Of a DNA stretch of 64,000 nt, positions 17,128 to 25,175 are shown one piece after another (within the stretch, counting starts at the first letter, position 1; each line of letters begins with the position of its first letter). Location of the stretch: assembly GCF_047238265.1 (NCBI RefSeq), contig NZ_JBDFMM010000001.1:3286001-3350000 (forward strand). The letters run 5' to 3'. This DNA is from Paenibacillus_F sp047238265. Lineage in GTDB: Bacteria > Bacillota > Bacilli > Paenibacillales > NBRC-103111. Under the pieces are notes generated by a model. It saw only the letters and a program-made list of their open reading frames with translations, did not search any database and was not told the DNA's origin. Both the position numbers and the translations under genes were made by a program.

Positions 17128-19656
17128 TTATTTCAAGATTTTACCCGCAACGGCAGAGAGGTCCTGATTGTCGATTTTTCCGTCCTTCTTGATATCCAGG
17201 TGCTTGAACTGGTCCCAATCCGGGCTTTGTTTCGTTTTTCCGTACGGTGCCGCCACGATAGCGAGGTCACCGACGCTCACTTTACCGTCCCCATTGTAAT
17301 CACCCGGTACCGATCCCGGATTTTGTACCGTCAGCGAAGACGGCGCAGCTTCCGTTTCTTTGCCTTCGCGGTCGCCCAGCACCGCATTCGTGACAGAGAC
17401 GATTCCCTTGATCGTCTGGTTGTCCTTTTTGCTGCGGAAGATAAACTCCAGCAGCTTGGCGGGGCGATTCACGGCATGGCTGTCGCCTTGACTGGCCACC
17501 AGGAGGCGGAGCTGTCCCGGCGTTTTCTTGTCGGTTTCGAGGAGGGAAAGTCCGTCCAGAACAGGCTTCGCGGACACGAACTCCATAAAGGAGGCATCAT
17601 ATTCGACTTTAAGATCCTGCGCATATACCGCCTGCGAACCTCCCGTCAGCCCATAGGTGACGGAGAACTTCTCTCCCGCCGGAACCGTTCCGCTGCCTGT
17701 GAGTACGGTCTGCCAGCCCGTCTGTCCCGCCGCGATCGTCACCGTTACCGTGGCGATGTTTGAATCCGTCTTGCCGTCGCTGGCTTTGAACGTAAACGTG
17801 TCGGTCCCCGTTTGGCCCTTGCCCGGCGTATACGTGAACGTTCCTTTGGACGCGTCCGTCACTGCGGCATTTCCCTTGGCACCGTTGCGCACGATGCTGT
17901 AAGTCAGCGGATCGCCGTCCTCATCGGCCGCCGGTAATGTACCGGAGACGGGCGTATCCGGCGCAGTGCTGAGCGCGCTGTCCGAAGCGACGGGAGCCCC
18001 GCCGGCTGCCGGTCCGTTTTTCGTGAACTCGTACAGCTTGTCGTAGAGGCCGCGGATCTCGGGATCGGAGCTTGCCGCCGCCTGGGCCATGACAGGCCCG
18101 CTGCCTTTATAGTAAGCCTTGAATGCGTTTCCCTTATAGCCGAACTGTTCGCCCGCATCCAAGTATTCCAGGAATCTTTCGCGGAATACGGCATCGGTCA
18201 GCAACCGGTCGTCAAATTCAAGCTCGACGCCCATTCCGAACCGTTTGGCCGTTCCGGCCGCATCCTGCAGGCGGTCTATGTTCAGAGGTTCGAAATAATA
18301 GTTCGGCTGGAAAGTGACCGCGTCAAAGCCTACATCTTTCCACATGTAACTTTTGTACGCCAGGAAATGGGGAATCCAGAACGACTTCAGCCCTTTCTCG
18401 TGAACGAGACCGTTTGTGAAGCGCAGTATATCCGGCCCGTTGCTGCTTGTTCCTATCTGCTCCTGCAGCCAGTAGAAACCGGAAAGCTCCAGGTTCGAAT
18501 AGTTCTTCTCTTCGAACTTGCGGCTGACCTCGTCGATCCACCAGCGGATCACCTTTTGCCGGTTGGCGACGGCTTTATCCTTGCCGACCGCGCTCTCGTT
18601 GAAATTCTCGGTGATGCCGTCTCCGTCGATATCCCCGAAATCGGTCGTATACTCACCGGGATTCGGGATCATCATAACCGTTTTCGTTTTGTGGCCGGGC
18701 TGTCCCAGCTTTTGGCCGACTTCCTTCGTCGCTTCGTTCAACTGCTCCAAGTCCCCTTGAGCCGCAAACGTTTTATCCAGGTACCAGTTCCAGTCGGTCA
18801 GCAGTGCCCCCCCTTCCCCGAAATCGCGTCCTTGCGGGGACTGCAAGCCGAGGACAAGCGCTCCGTCAAAAAACCAGTCGACAGTCTTGCCTTCCTTGTT
18901 CACATAGCCGATCTCGGGAACGAGTTTTTCCTTCGTCATTTTGACCCCGTCCGAGTAGTAACCGTTATATACCAGGGAAAGGTTGCGGATACCGGCGGTA
19001 TGTTCACCGGGCTGCATATAATCGAATGCTTCCGCGGGCACCTGCTTCGCCCCTTCGATTTTGCCGTCGGCGCCCCAGACCTCGATTTCGTCGATAAACT
19101 CCCACGCCTTCGGATGCATGGAAAACGCCACTTTGACATAACGGGCGTAGGCCATCTTCGCATCGGAGCCCGCATTCGGAATACCGTCCTTCGTTCCGTC
19201 CCACGTATAGAACTGATCGACGGGAGGGCCGTCTACCCAAAGATGCTCCGTCGCTTTGTGGCTAACCGTTCCCCAGTTCTGCTTGTCATCCGACACATAC
19301 ATGGAGACCGTCAGAGGGAAAAGAACCGCCGAGCCCGGCCAATCCTGCAAAAAATGCGCCCGGATCTTGGAAATGGACTTGGCCTCGCCGAGGTCTAAAA
19401 CAATCTCGCGGGTCTGCTTATTCAAGCTTCCGACCCAGGACGGATCCGTCACATTGGCACTGCCGATCACTCCGTCGGTAAGCTTGCCGGTCGTATCCGG
19501 ATAGCTGGAATGGGGTGCTTCCGACCATTCGTACTTCGCACCTTTGGCAAGATTGCGCATTTCAGGTTGAGCCTGGGCGCCGTATGCCTGGGGAAGTATC
19601 GTCGCCATCAGGGTCACTCCCAGTGCCATCGAAAGCCATTTTTTATTCGAACTCAT
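17128..19656 (-). CDS. Secreted DUF4855 protein with F5/8C, Ig-like, cohesin and dockerin domains
   Basis: 842 residues. Signal peptide 1-29 (ending YGAQA), discoidin/F5/8 type C-like carbohydrate-binding domain ~35-195, DUF4855 domain ~205-545 (a predicted glycoside-hydrolase-like barrel, KTVMMIPNPGEY and ELSGFYWLQEQ), a bacterial Ig/cadherin-like domain ~560-645, a cohesin-type sandwich ~648-780, and a type I dockerin at the end with two Ca-binding loops (DYNGDGKVSVGDL and DIKKDGKIDNQDL). RBS TAGGAGGGAAAT precedes the ATG. It is monocistronic. A cohesin and a dockerin in one chain is notable because they are normally partners on different proteins. Catalytic activity of DUF4855 is not established. 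Confidence 0.88.
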   Translation of the reverse strand: MSSNKKWLSMALGVTLMATILPQAYGAQAQPEMRNLAKGAKYEWSEAPHSSYPDTTGKLTDGVIGSANVTDPSWVGSLNKQTREIVLDLGEAKSISKIRAHFLQDWPGSAVLFPLTVSMYVSDDKQNWGTVSHKATEHLWVDGPPVDQFYTWDGTKDGIPNAGSDAKMAYARYVKVAFSMHPKAWEFIDEIEVWGADGKIEGAKQVPAEAFDYMQPGEHTAGIRNLSLVYNGYYSDGVKMTKEKLVPEIGYVNKEGKTVDWFFDGALVLGLQSPQGRDFGEGGALLTDWNWYLDKTFAAQGDLEQLNEATKEVGQKLGQPGHKTKTVMMIPNPGEYTTDFGDIDGDGITENFNESAVGKDKAVANRQKVIRWWIDEVSRKFEEKNYSNLELSGFYWLQEQIGTSSNGPDILRFTNGLVHEKGLKSFWIPHFLAYKSYMWKDVGFDAVTFQPNYYFEPLNIDRLQDAAGTAKRFGMGVELEFDDRLLTDAVFRERFLEYLDAGEQFGYKGNAFKAYYKGSGPVMAQAAASSDPEIRGLYDKLYEFTKNGPAAGGAPVASDSALSTAPDTPVSGTLPAADEDGDPLTYSIVRNGAKGNAAVTDASKGTFTYTPGKGQTGTDTFTFKASDGKTDSNIATVTVTIAAGQTGWQTVLTGSGTVPAGEKFSVTYGLTGGSQAVYAQDLKVEYDASFMEFVSAKPVLDGLSLLETDKKTPGQLRLLVASQGDSHAVNRPAKLLEFIFRSKKDNQTIKGIVSVTNAVLGDREGKETEAAPSSLTVQNPGSVPGDYNGDGKVSVGDLAIVAAPYGKTKQSPDWDQFKHLDIKKDGKIDNQDLSAVAGKILK

Positions 19657-20101
19657 AATTTCCCTCCTAAAATAATGATTGTGAAAGCGCCTACACTGTA
19701 ACCATAAGAGACTCGCCTTTCGAATAAAAGAGATAACTTCCGACTTTTATATACACTTCTTTACTTCCCCTCTTCCGCTCCGGCATCCTGAAATTTTGTG
19801 TGAAAAGACCCGTGCAGACTTCCGACTTCTCTTTCCGACACGACTACAAGGCCAAAAAACCGCTCCCTACGGTCTTCCGCAGCCGTCCGGCTCTCGAAGC
19901 GGATCATCTCCTCCTTGGATTCCTCTTCCTTTTTTTGCTCACATTCAACTCCTATCCGTTTCACTTTGTTAGCCCCAAAATCGGTCAACCACCCGCAAAA
20001 AGTCAAGCTTGAAATCTTCTCCCATGGGCATATGCATAAGCAGCCGTCTTGATCTTGAATAGAGTGTCGTAGTTCCCTATAGAAAGGCAGGACTGCGCTC
20101 C
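19657..20101. other. Intergenic gap between divergent genes
   Basis: 445 bases between the DUF4855 gene and the beta-propeller gene. A minus-strand frame (19761-20114) has a Lys/Glu-rich middle but no good start signal, so it is not called. No terminator or clear operator was seen; the promoters of both flanking genes must lie here. Confidence 0.5.
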
Positions 20102-21172
20102 ATGCTGAAAACAATCCCTCACCGGAGAAAAAAATTACCGAAAGTCATCGCTTCGATCCGTGTCAATTCTCCCCTGCACGTGGCCGTTAACCGCAAAACG
20201 AACCGGGTATATGTAACCCGGAGTCTGGATGCGCTGGCCGTCATCAACGGCCTTACAAATCGCGTCATCAAAACGATCCCTATCGATAACGCGCCGAATT
20301 ACCTGGTGGTCAACGCCCGGAAAAACCGTGTTCACACATTAAACACGGCGGTAACGTCAAATCCCCGCGGATTTACCGGAAGTGTGAGTCTGGTGAACGG
20401 TGTCACGAACCGGCTTGTTTCGTCCGTTAACGTCGGCAAGGACGGCGCGGATATCGCCTTAAACCTTGCAACCGGCCGGGTGTATGCCGTCAATGCGGGC
20501 AGCAACTCGGTTACCGTAATCAACGGCCGGACCAACACGGTCGTCACCACCGTTAAAGTGGGCGACACGCCGTTTTTCGCAGCCGTCAATCCGTTCACCA
20601 ACCGGATCTATGTGTCAAACAACAGCGCCGGCACCGTTTCCGTCATTAACGGAAGCCTCAACAAAGTCATCGCTACGGTTAAAGTAGGCACAGGCCCCGA
20701 TACTATCGCGATCAACCCTGTAACCAACCTGATCTATGTCGCGAACACAAACAGCGGCTCCGTCTCTGTCATCCATGGAAAAACGAACAAAGTCATCAAA
20801 ACGATCCGGGTAGGCGCGTTTCCTGCCGATATCAAGGTCAACATCCGGACCAACCGGATTTACACCGCTAATTCGTCCGGCAATACGGTTTCCGTCATCA
20901 GCGGAAAAAACCTGAAGGTTATCGACACGGTCGGAGTCGGCAGCCAGCCGTCCGTTTTGGGTATCGATACAAAGAAAAACCGCATTTTCGTCGCCAACGC
21001 TTCACCGAATTTATCGAGAGGGACCATTTCGGTTATCAGCGGTTTCAAGAATAAAGTCATTACGACTCTTACGGTCGGTGCACGGCCGTCGGATCTCAAG
21101 GTCAATTCCAAAACGCACCGGGTGTATGTGACCAACAACAACGGAGACACGGTGTCGGTTATCCGTTCCTAA
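20102..21172 (+). CDS. YVTN-type beta-propeller protein
   Basis: 356 residues made almost entirely of a repeat of about 42 residues, consensus V.VGx.P..IAVNP.TNRIYVANxxSxTVSVINGxTNKVI.T, present about eight times, which predicts a seven- or eight-bladed propeller. No signal peptide or membrane helix is seen; the N terminus is basic (MLKTIPHRRKK). Similar Bacillales proteins are associated with the cell surface, but export cannot be shown here. Start ATG 20102 after AAAGGCAGGA. A hairpin pair follows the stop. Function unknown; probably a binding or scaffold protein. Confidence 0.85.
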   Translation: MLKTIPHRRKKLPKVIASIRVNSPLHVAVNRKTNRVYVTRSLDALAVINGLTNRVIKTIPIDNAPNYLVVNARKNRVHTLNTAVTSNPRGFTGSVSLVNGVTNRLVSSVNVGKDGADIALNLATGRVYAVNAGSNSVTVINGRTNTVVTTVKVGDTPFFAAVNPFTNRIYVSNNSAGTVSVINGSLNKVIATVKVGTGPDTIAINPVTNLIYVANTNSGSVSVIHGKTNKVIKTIRVGAFPADIKVNIRTNRIYTANSSGNTVSVISGKNLKVIDTVGVGSQPSVLGIDTKKNRIFVANASPNLSRGTISVISGFKNKVITTLTVGARPSDLKVNSKTHRVYVTNNNGDTVSVIRS

Positions 21173-21509
21173 TCCTGCCGTCGGGCAGCGGCAGCGACTA
21201 CCGTCATGTGACGCCGGGCACGCGCCCCGGACCTTCGCGCGGTGCGGAAAGACAACGGACAACGGGCCGCCAAACGTGAACCCCCCCTCTGCTGCGGTCG
21301 CGACCCGCAAAAATTCCCCTGCCGGTTTTCTCTCCGGCAGGGAACAACAAAGCCCGGGCGTTCATCCGGATGAACGCCCGGGCTTCTCATGTCCTTCGGC
21401 AGCCAGGCTGCCTGCGGTAGCCGGCTTGCCGCATATCTGCGTATCTGCGTATCTGCATATTGCGTATCTCGTATAACATACCTCCCGTAAGTTCCGGTGC
21501 TTCCCCGAC
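21173..21509. other. Intergenic region rich in hairpins
   Basis: Between the convergent propeller and AA10 genes lie two stem-loops (21316-21342 and 21349-21385) and then a short run of repeated TGCGTATC-like words (21436-21475). No gene is supported. Confidence 0.5.
21349..21385 (+). terminator. Long GC-rich hairpin after the beta-propeller gene
   Basis: Arms of about 16 bases built on AGCCCGGGCGTTCAT and its complement, with a CCGG loop, 176 bases after the stop. The T-run is short (TTCT). A smaller hairpin (21316-21342, CCCTGCCGG/CCGGCAGGG) precedes it. Confidence 0.6.
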
Positions 21510-21546
21510 AAAAAAAGATGACTTCCGGATATCCGGAAGTCATCTT
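21510..21546 (-). terminator. Terminator of the AA10 oxygenase gene
   Basis: Perfect 16-base stem (AAGATGACTTCCGGAT and its complement) followed on the minus strand by a T-run, 24 bases after the stop codon. Confidence 0.92.
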
Positions 21547-21570
21547 AGGTTAAACGATCAGTCGTGTCTG

Positions 21571-22623
21571 TTAAGCAATTACTTTCCAGACACCGGAGCT
21601 GCTGCTTGGTGTTTCGCCTTGCGTCCACCATTTGGCTTCGTAGTTTACGCCGTTATGCGTAACCTTGCTTCCGCCCGGGTAAGCGGTTGAAGCGTTCCAA
21701 GCCGGGTAAGTCGTGCCGACAGTGGTCGTGAAGCTGGCTGTGTTGCTTGCAGCCGATACATTGCCGGCAGCGTCAACGGCTTTGACCGTAATGGCGTAGG
21801 CCGTATTCGCCGTCAACCCCGTCAGGTTGAAGCTGAGCGCACCGCTGGTCGTGCCGATTTGAGTGGAACCGTTATAGATCCGGTAGCCGGCTACACCGAC
21901 ATTGTCGGAAGACGCCGTCCAGGATACGGTAGCGCTTGTAGCGGCAACTTTGGAAGCCGTCAGGCCCGCAGGCGCAGTCGGAGCGGACGTGTCGGGAGTA
22001 CCCGGGGAGCCGCCGCCGAAGTTTACGTCGATCACGTTGTAGAAAGCGTTAGCCGTATCTGCGATTTCCCATACGGCAAGGATAACTTGGTAGCCTGTTC
22101 TGCTCGGAACGTTACATGTGTCGGAGTACGAACCGGAAGGTTGTCCCTTGTACGGCACGTTGCAGAAAGGCGTCAGGTCGAAGGAAGCGCGGGTCAGAGG
22201 CGCGTTCGGATTCCAGTCCTGCTTCGTAATGTAATATTTCCAGGCGGACGTCGCATGCGGAACTTTCAGCGTCCAGTTGAAAGTCGTCGGGCCCGGGCTG
22301 AGGTTTACTTTCGTCCAGCGTGTGGACGACTGCTCGTCGAGCGGTGCGAACAGTCCGTTCGCGCTTGCGATTTTACCGTCGGCAGGTCCGGCAACCGGGA
22401 AACCTTTGAGCGCTTCCAGGCTGTATGGCTCATAAATAATGAGACCGCAGTTTTTGTTCACTCCGCTTGCGCAAAGAGCCGCACGGCTTGACGGGTTGCT
22501 GACATACCCGTGAGCGGAAGCTTTATTTTCCAGCAGAAGAAGCATGGCGATAGACAGCACGAGCATCATGGCTCCGGCCGCAAGCATCTTGATCATCCCT
22601 TGATAGGGCAAACGAGTGGTCAC
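21571..22623 (-). CDS. AA10 lytic polysaccharide monooxygenase with FnIII and CBM5/12
   Basis: 350 residues. The signal peptide ends at ASA, exposing His38 as the new N terminus (HGYVSNPSSR), the first ligand of the copper histidine brace; the second is in PHATSAWKYY. The AA10 domain spans ~38-200, a fibronectin III domain ~213-300, and a chitin-type CBM5/12 ~305-350 (YPAWNASTAYPGGSKVTHNGVNYEAKWWTQGE). These enzymes oxidatively cut chitin outside the cell. The start is GTG 22623 with AAGGAGG eight bases upstream. The G of this GTG is also the last base of the TAG stop of a small upstream frame. A second gene of the same architecture lies at 54092. Confidence 0.95.
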   Translation of the reverse strand: MTTRLPYQGMIKMLAAGAMMLVLSIAMLLLLENKASAHGYVSNPSSRAALCASGVNKNCGLIIYEPYSLEALKGFPVAGPADGKIASANGLFAPLDEQSSTRWTKVNLSPGPTTFNWTLKVPHATSAWKYYITKQDWNPNAPLTRASFDLTPFCNVPYKGQPSGSYSDTCNVPSRTGYQVILAVWEIADTANAFYNVIDVNFGGGSPGTPDTSAPTAPAGLTASKVAATSATVSWTASSDNVGVAGYRIYNGSTQIGTTSGALSFNLTGLTANTAYAITVKAVDAAGNVSAASNTASFTTTVGTTYPAWNASTAYPGGSKVTHNGVNYEAKWWTQGETPSSSSGVWKVIA

Positions 22624-22748
22624 TATAAATTCCTCCTTTTAATGGGCAATGAAAATGAAACCATTTTAACAAATGCCGGCTCTGGGACCGGATTAAACTG
22701 GATCATGAACGGGCAGCGGTAAGGATATTCCTGGCGATACCCCTGCAT
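22623..22748 (-). CDS. Possible 41-residue leader ORF ahead of the AA10 gene
   Basis: ATG 22748 follows AAAGGAGGAGG directly. The frame encodes 41 residues (MQGYRQEYPYRC... to ...PIKRRNL) and its stop overlaps the oxygenase start as TAGTG, the arrangement used for translational coupling. The peptide resembles nothing I recognise and the RBS spacing is tight. It may be a regulatory leader rather than a functional protein. Confidence 0.35.
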   Translation of the reverse strand: MQGYRQEYPYRCPFMIQFNPVPEPAFVKMVSFSLPIKRRNL

Positions 22749-23239
22749 CCTCCTCCTTTCACAGGTGGGCGTGCTTGCTGCATTAAAGCCTGCGCGCCTC
22801 TTTACGATAACGGCTGTATGCGTAAGCGATTTCAAAACAGCCGGTACATAAGCTGCATGGCCACAGCTATTCGGCTGGAACATGGAACCGGGTGCATACG
22901 GCCGAAAATACACCTCATATTATACCTCATATTACATAATATACAAGAACATGATACAAATGTTTCTTTTCTTTTTATATCATCAGAGTAACGGTTATTT
23001 TCTCCAAGTTAAAAACTCCCTCCTCTTCACACGTGGGAATGTTTTCAGAGCCGGCGGCCGGCGGCAGGAACGACTTTTTTTAACGATACCGGCACGCAGT
23101 GTCCCGGTTAACATAGGCCCGAAACAGGTCTGTCTCCCTCTTGCCTTTTGCAGAGTCCGTCCCCGGATGACAGCCCTCTAAAATCATCTTCTGCATTGGG
23201 ACGGTTCTACATGCTCATATAAGCGGACACCATTTTGCC
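22749..23239. other. Intergenic region upstream of the AA10 gene
   Basis: About 490 bases, AT-rich around 22915-23010, between the metallopeptidase terminator and the AA10 leader. It must hold the AA10 promoter. I see no riboswitch consensus and no gene. Confidence 0.45.
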
Positions 23240-23274
23240 AAAAAAGAAAGGCTGCCGGAAAACCGGCAGCCTTT
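23240..23274 (-). terminator. Terminator of the metallopeptidase gene
   Basis: Twelve-base perfect stem AAAGGCTGCCGG/CCGGCAGCCTTT with TTTCTTTTT following on the minus strand. Confidence 0.92.
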
Positions 23275-23296
23275 ACAAGTGGAATATTTTCAGCGC

Positions 23297-24913
23297 TTAG
23301 TTGGGAAGTGTTGCCTGATATTCCGTCCAAAGCGTATTTACGTTCGTGCCTGTCAGCTCCTGGATTTTGGCTTCTGTCCAGTCCTGACCGTCGAACGGAG
23401 TCAGGCTCGCGTTCAGCTGGCGGATAAATCCGGGCTTTTTCTTTTCCTCGATCCAGCGGAAGAAGTTGCCGGTAATGCCGTAGCCGTCCTGCCACGTTCC
23501 GCCCTTGGTCATGCTGTAGCGGTCATGATAACCGACTGTAAAACGGACCGTATCGGCCAGACCCTCGACCATGTAGCTGAGACCGCCTTCGCTTTTGTCG
23601 GCGTACCGGTTGTCGTCGTACTGGTAGCAGTGAGTAAGCTCGTGGTAAAGGACGCCGATAATTTCGTCACGCACCGATTTGTTCGGATTGTTCGCGATAT
23701 CACGCAAAAACCGGGAGCTGAAACCGACTGTTTTCTGGATGTGGTCGCCCGACGCCCAAGCCACTCCGGGAACGTCTTCGATCGTAACCTTGATCTTCCG
23801 CACGCCTCCCTGCAGCTCGCCCGGATTATTATAGAGCAGTTCATTTACTTTGCGAATGATAACCCGAATATCTTCCGTGGCGTTAGGCAGTGCCTGGTCG
23901 AACAGCTGACCGTTGCCTGCGGCGTCAAGATTTTGAATCTCGATAACCGGATCCACCCCACGCCACATGTCGTCCTTGCGCGTGAATTCGACTTCAGAGA
24001 GCTGCAGAATGCCTCCGCTGTGATTGGTAATGTTGTTCAGCCGGTAGTATTGATAAGCGGTATTGCTGCCGTTCAGAAGATAATGATTCCGCTGATGCCG
24101 GAGTCTGAATGATTCATTGCTTTTGGTATCCAGGTTCGTCCAGGTGGCGTTATCGTTGGACCCCTGAAGCACCCAGCTCTTGGGATCGCGTTCGGCAAAA
24201 TCGTTAGCGGCCGTAAGCGCGTAGCCGTCGATCGTGACTGGTTTGCCGAAATCGAAATTCAGCCAGCCCGTGGCATTGAATGTCAGCCATTTGGTCACTT
24301 CGTTTCCGTCTACCAGATTATCTTTGCCTTCGCTAGGCGTATTTTCAGCGCTGGCCGTAACGGACGGCTTAATCTTGGTCCAAGTATCGACGGAGCCGTC
24401 GAATAATTTGATTTCCGAGACCTGGAGGATTCCGCCCGAATGGTTTGTAATGTTGTCAAATTTAAAGTATTTAAAAGAGGACGCGTTCGCTAACGGGTAG
24501 GATTTTGTCTGATAGCGATATGTAAAAGCTTCATTCTGCCGGGTATCGAGATCGGTCCAGTTCAATCCGTCATTGGAGCCTTTCAATATCCAGTTTTTCG
24601 GGTCTCTTTCGGGATAATCTTCAGCGGCCGTAATCGAGTAAGAGGTAACTGTCTTCGCCGTATCGAGTTGGACTTGAATCCAGCCTGTGGAGCTGAACGT
24701 AAGCCATTTTGTATAAATAGACTGGTCGAATGCGCTTTCCTTGGTTTGGGTCGGCGCAAATTCGGCGCTTGCCGTTATGGTGCCTCCCGCCGCCACATTT
24801 TTGGGGGTGGTCGTAGACGTCGTTTGAGCCGCCTCTGCCGTAGAAACGCCGAAACCGCCGATCAGGCTCAGTCCCAGAAAAGCCGCCGTCGTCAGGTAAG
24901 TCAATTTTTTCAT
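23297..24913 (-). CDS. Secreted basic-secretory-protein metallopeptidase with two F5/8C domains
   Basis: 538 residues. Signal peptide 1-28 (ending AEA), two discoidin/F5/8 type C-like domains (~35-175 and ~180-320) that are clearly duplicates of each other (YTKWLTFSSTGWIQVQL versus VTKWLTFNATGWLNFDF), and a C-terminal plant-type basic secretory protein domain (~325-538). The latter has the zinc-binding HELTH motif in GVLYHELTHCYQYDD and a downstream VEGLADTVRF helix. It is expected to act as an extracellular zinc peptidase bound to carbohydrate or surface material. Monocistronic, with its own terminator. Substrate unknown. Confidence 0.9.
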   Translation of the reverse strand: MKKLTYLTTAAFLGLSLIGGFGVSTAEAAQTTSTTTPKNVAAGGTITASAEFAPTQTKESAFDQSIYTKWLTFSSTGWIQVQLDTAKTVTSYSITAAEDYPERDPKNWILKGSNDGLNWTDLDTRQNEAFTYRYQTKSYPLANASSFKYFKFDNITNHSGGILQVSEIKLFDGSVDTWTKIKPSVTASAENTPSEGKDNLVDGNEVTKWLTFNATGWLNFDFGKPVTIDGYALTAANDFAERDPKSWVLQGSNDNATWTNLDTKSNESFRLRHQRNHYLLNGSNTAYQYYRLNNITNHSGGILQLSEVEFTRKDDMWRGVDPVIEIQNLDAAGNGQLFDQALPNATEDIRVIIRKVNELLYNNPGELQGGVRKIKVTIEDVPGVAWASGDHIQKTVGFSSRFLRDIANNPNKSVRDEIIGVLYHELTHCYQYDDNRYADKSEGGLSYMVEGLADTVRFTVGYHDRYSMTKGGTWQDGYGITGNFFRWIEEKKKPGFIRQLNASLTPFDGQDWTEAKIQELTGTNVNTLWTEYQATLPN

Positions 24914-25097
24914 AGTTTTCTCCCATCCTTCTCTCTCGATTTGTCACACCGAAATCCGTGGTTTACCGCTTCCGCCGGCAAACGTATCTATCACCTCTCT
25001 AGTAGAACGGGTGGTTTCCCTATCATTTTATCAGAAAGTAGCAATTTTTATCTATTGAGGTTTTTAATGACTTTTATAGAAAAACCTGATTTTATGC

Positions 25098-25136
25098 CAA
25101 TTTAAAGACCGTTTCCCGCATAAGGAAACGGCCTTT
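25098..25136 (-). terminator. Hairpin after the monooxygenase gene
   Basis: Thirteen-base stem AAAGACCGTTTCC/GGAAACGGCCTTT with one mismatch and a short U-rich tail on the minus strand, 39 bases after the stop of the flavin monooxygenase gene. Confidence 0.65.
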
Positions 25137-25175
25137 AACTGGAATGCCGGTACTTCGGAGGAGGACGCCTTCCTC

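Noticed and set aside
19761..20114. 117-codon minus-strand frame with Lys/Glu-rich middle
   Set aside because: No proper ribosome binding site, no family, and it overlaps the start of the propeller gene.
22741..23040. Shared CCCAC-TGTGAA-GGAGG word at two places upstream of the AA10 gene
   Set aside because: The similarity covers about 20 bases; one copy is explained as the ribosome binding site of the leader ORF, and flanks do not match, so no RNA element is claimed.
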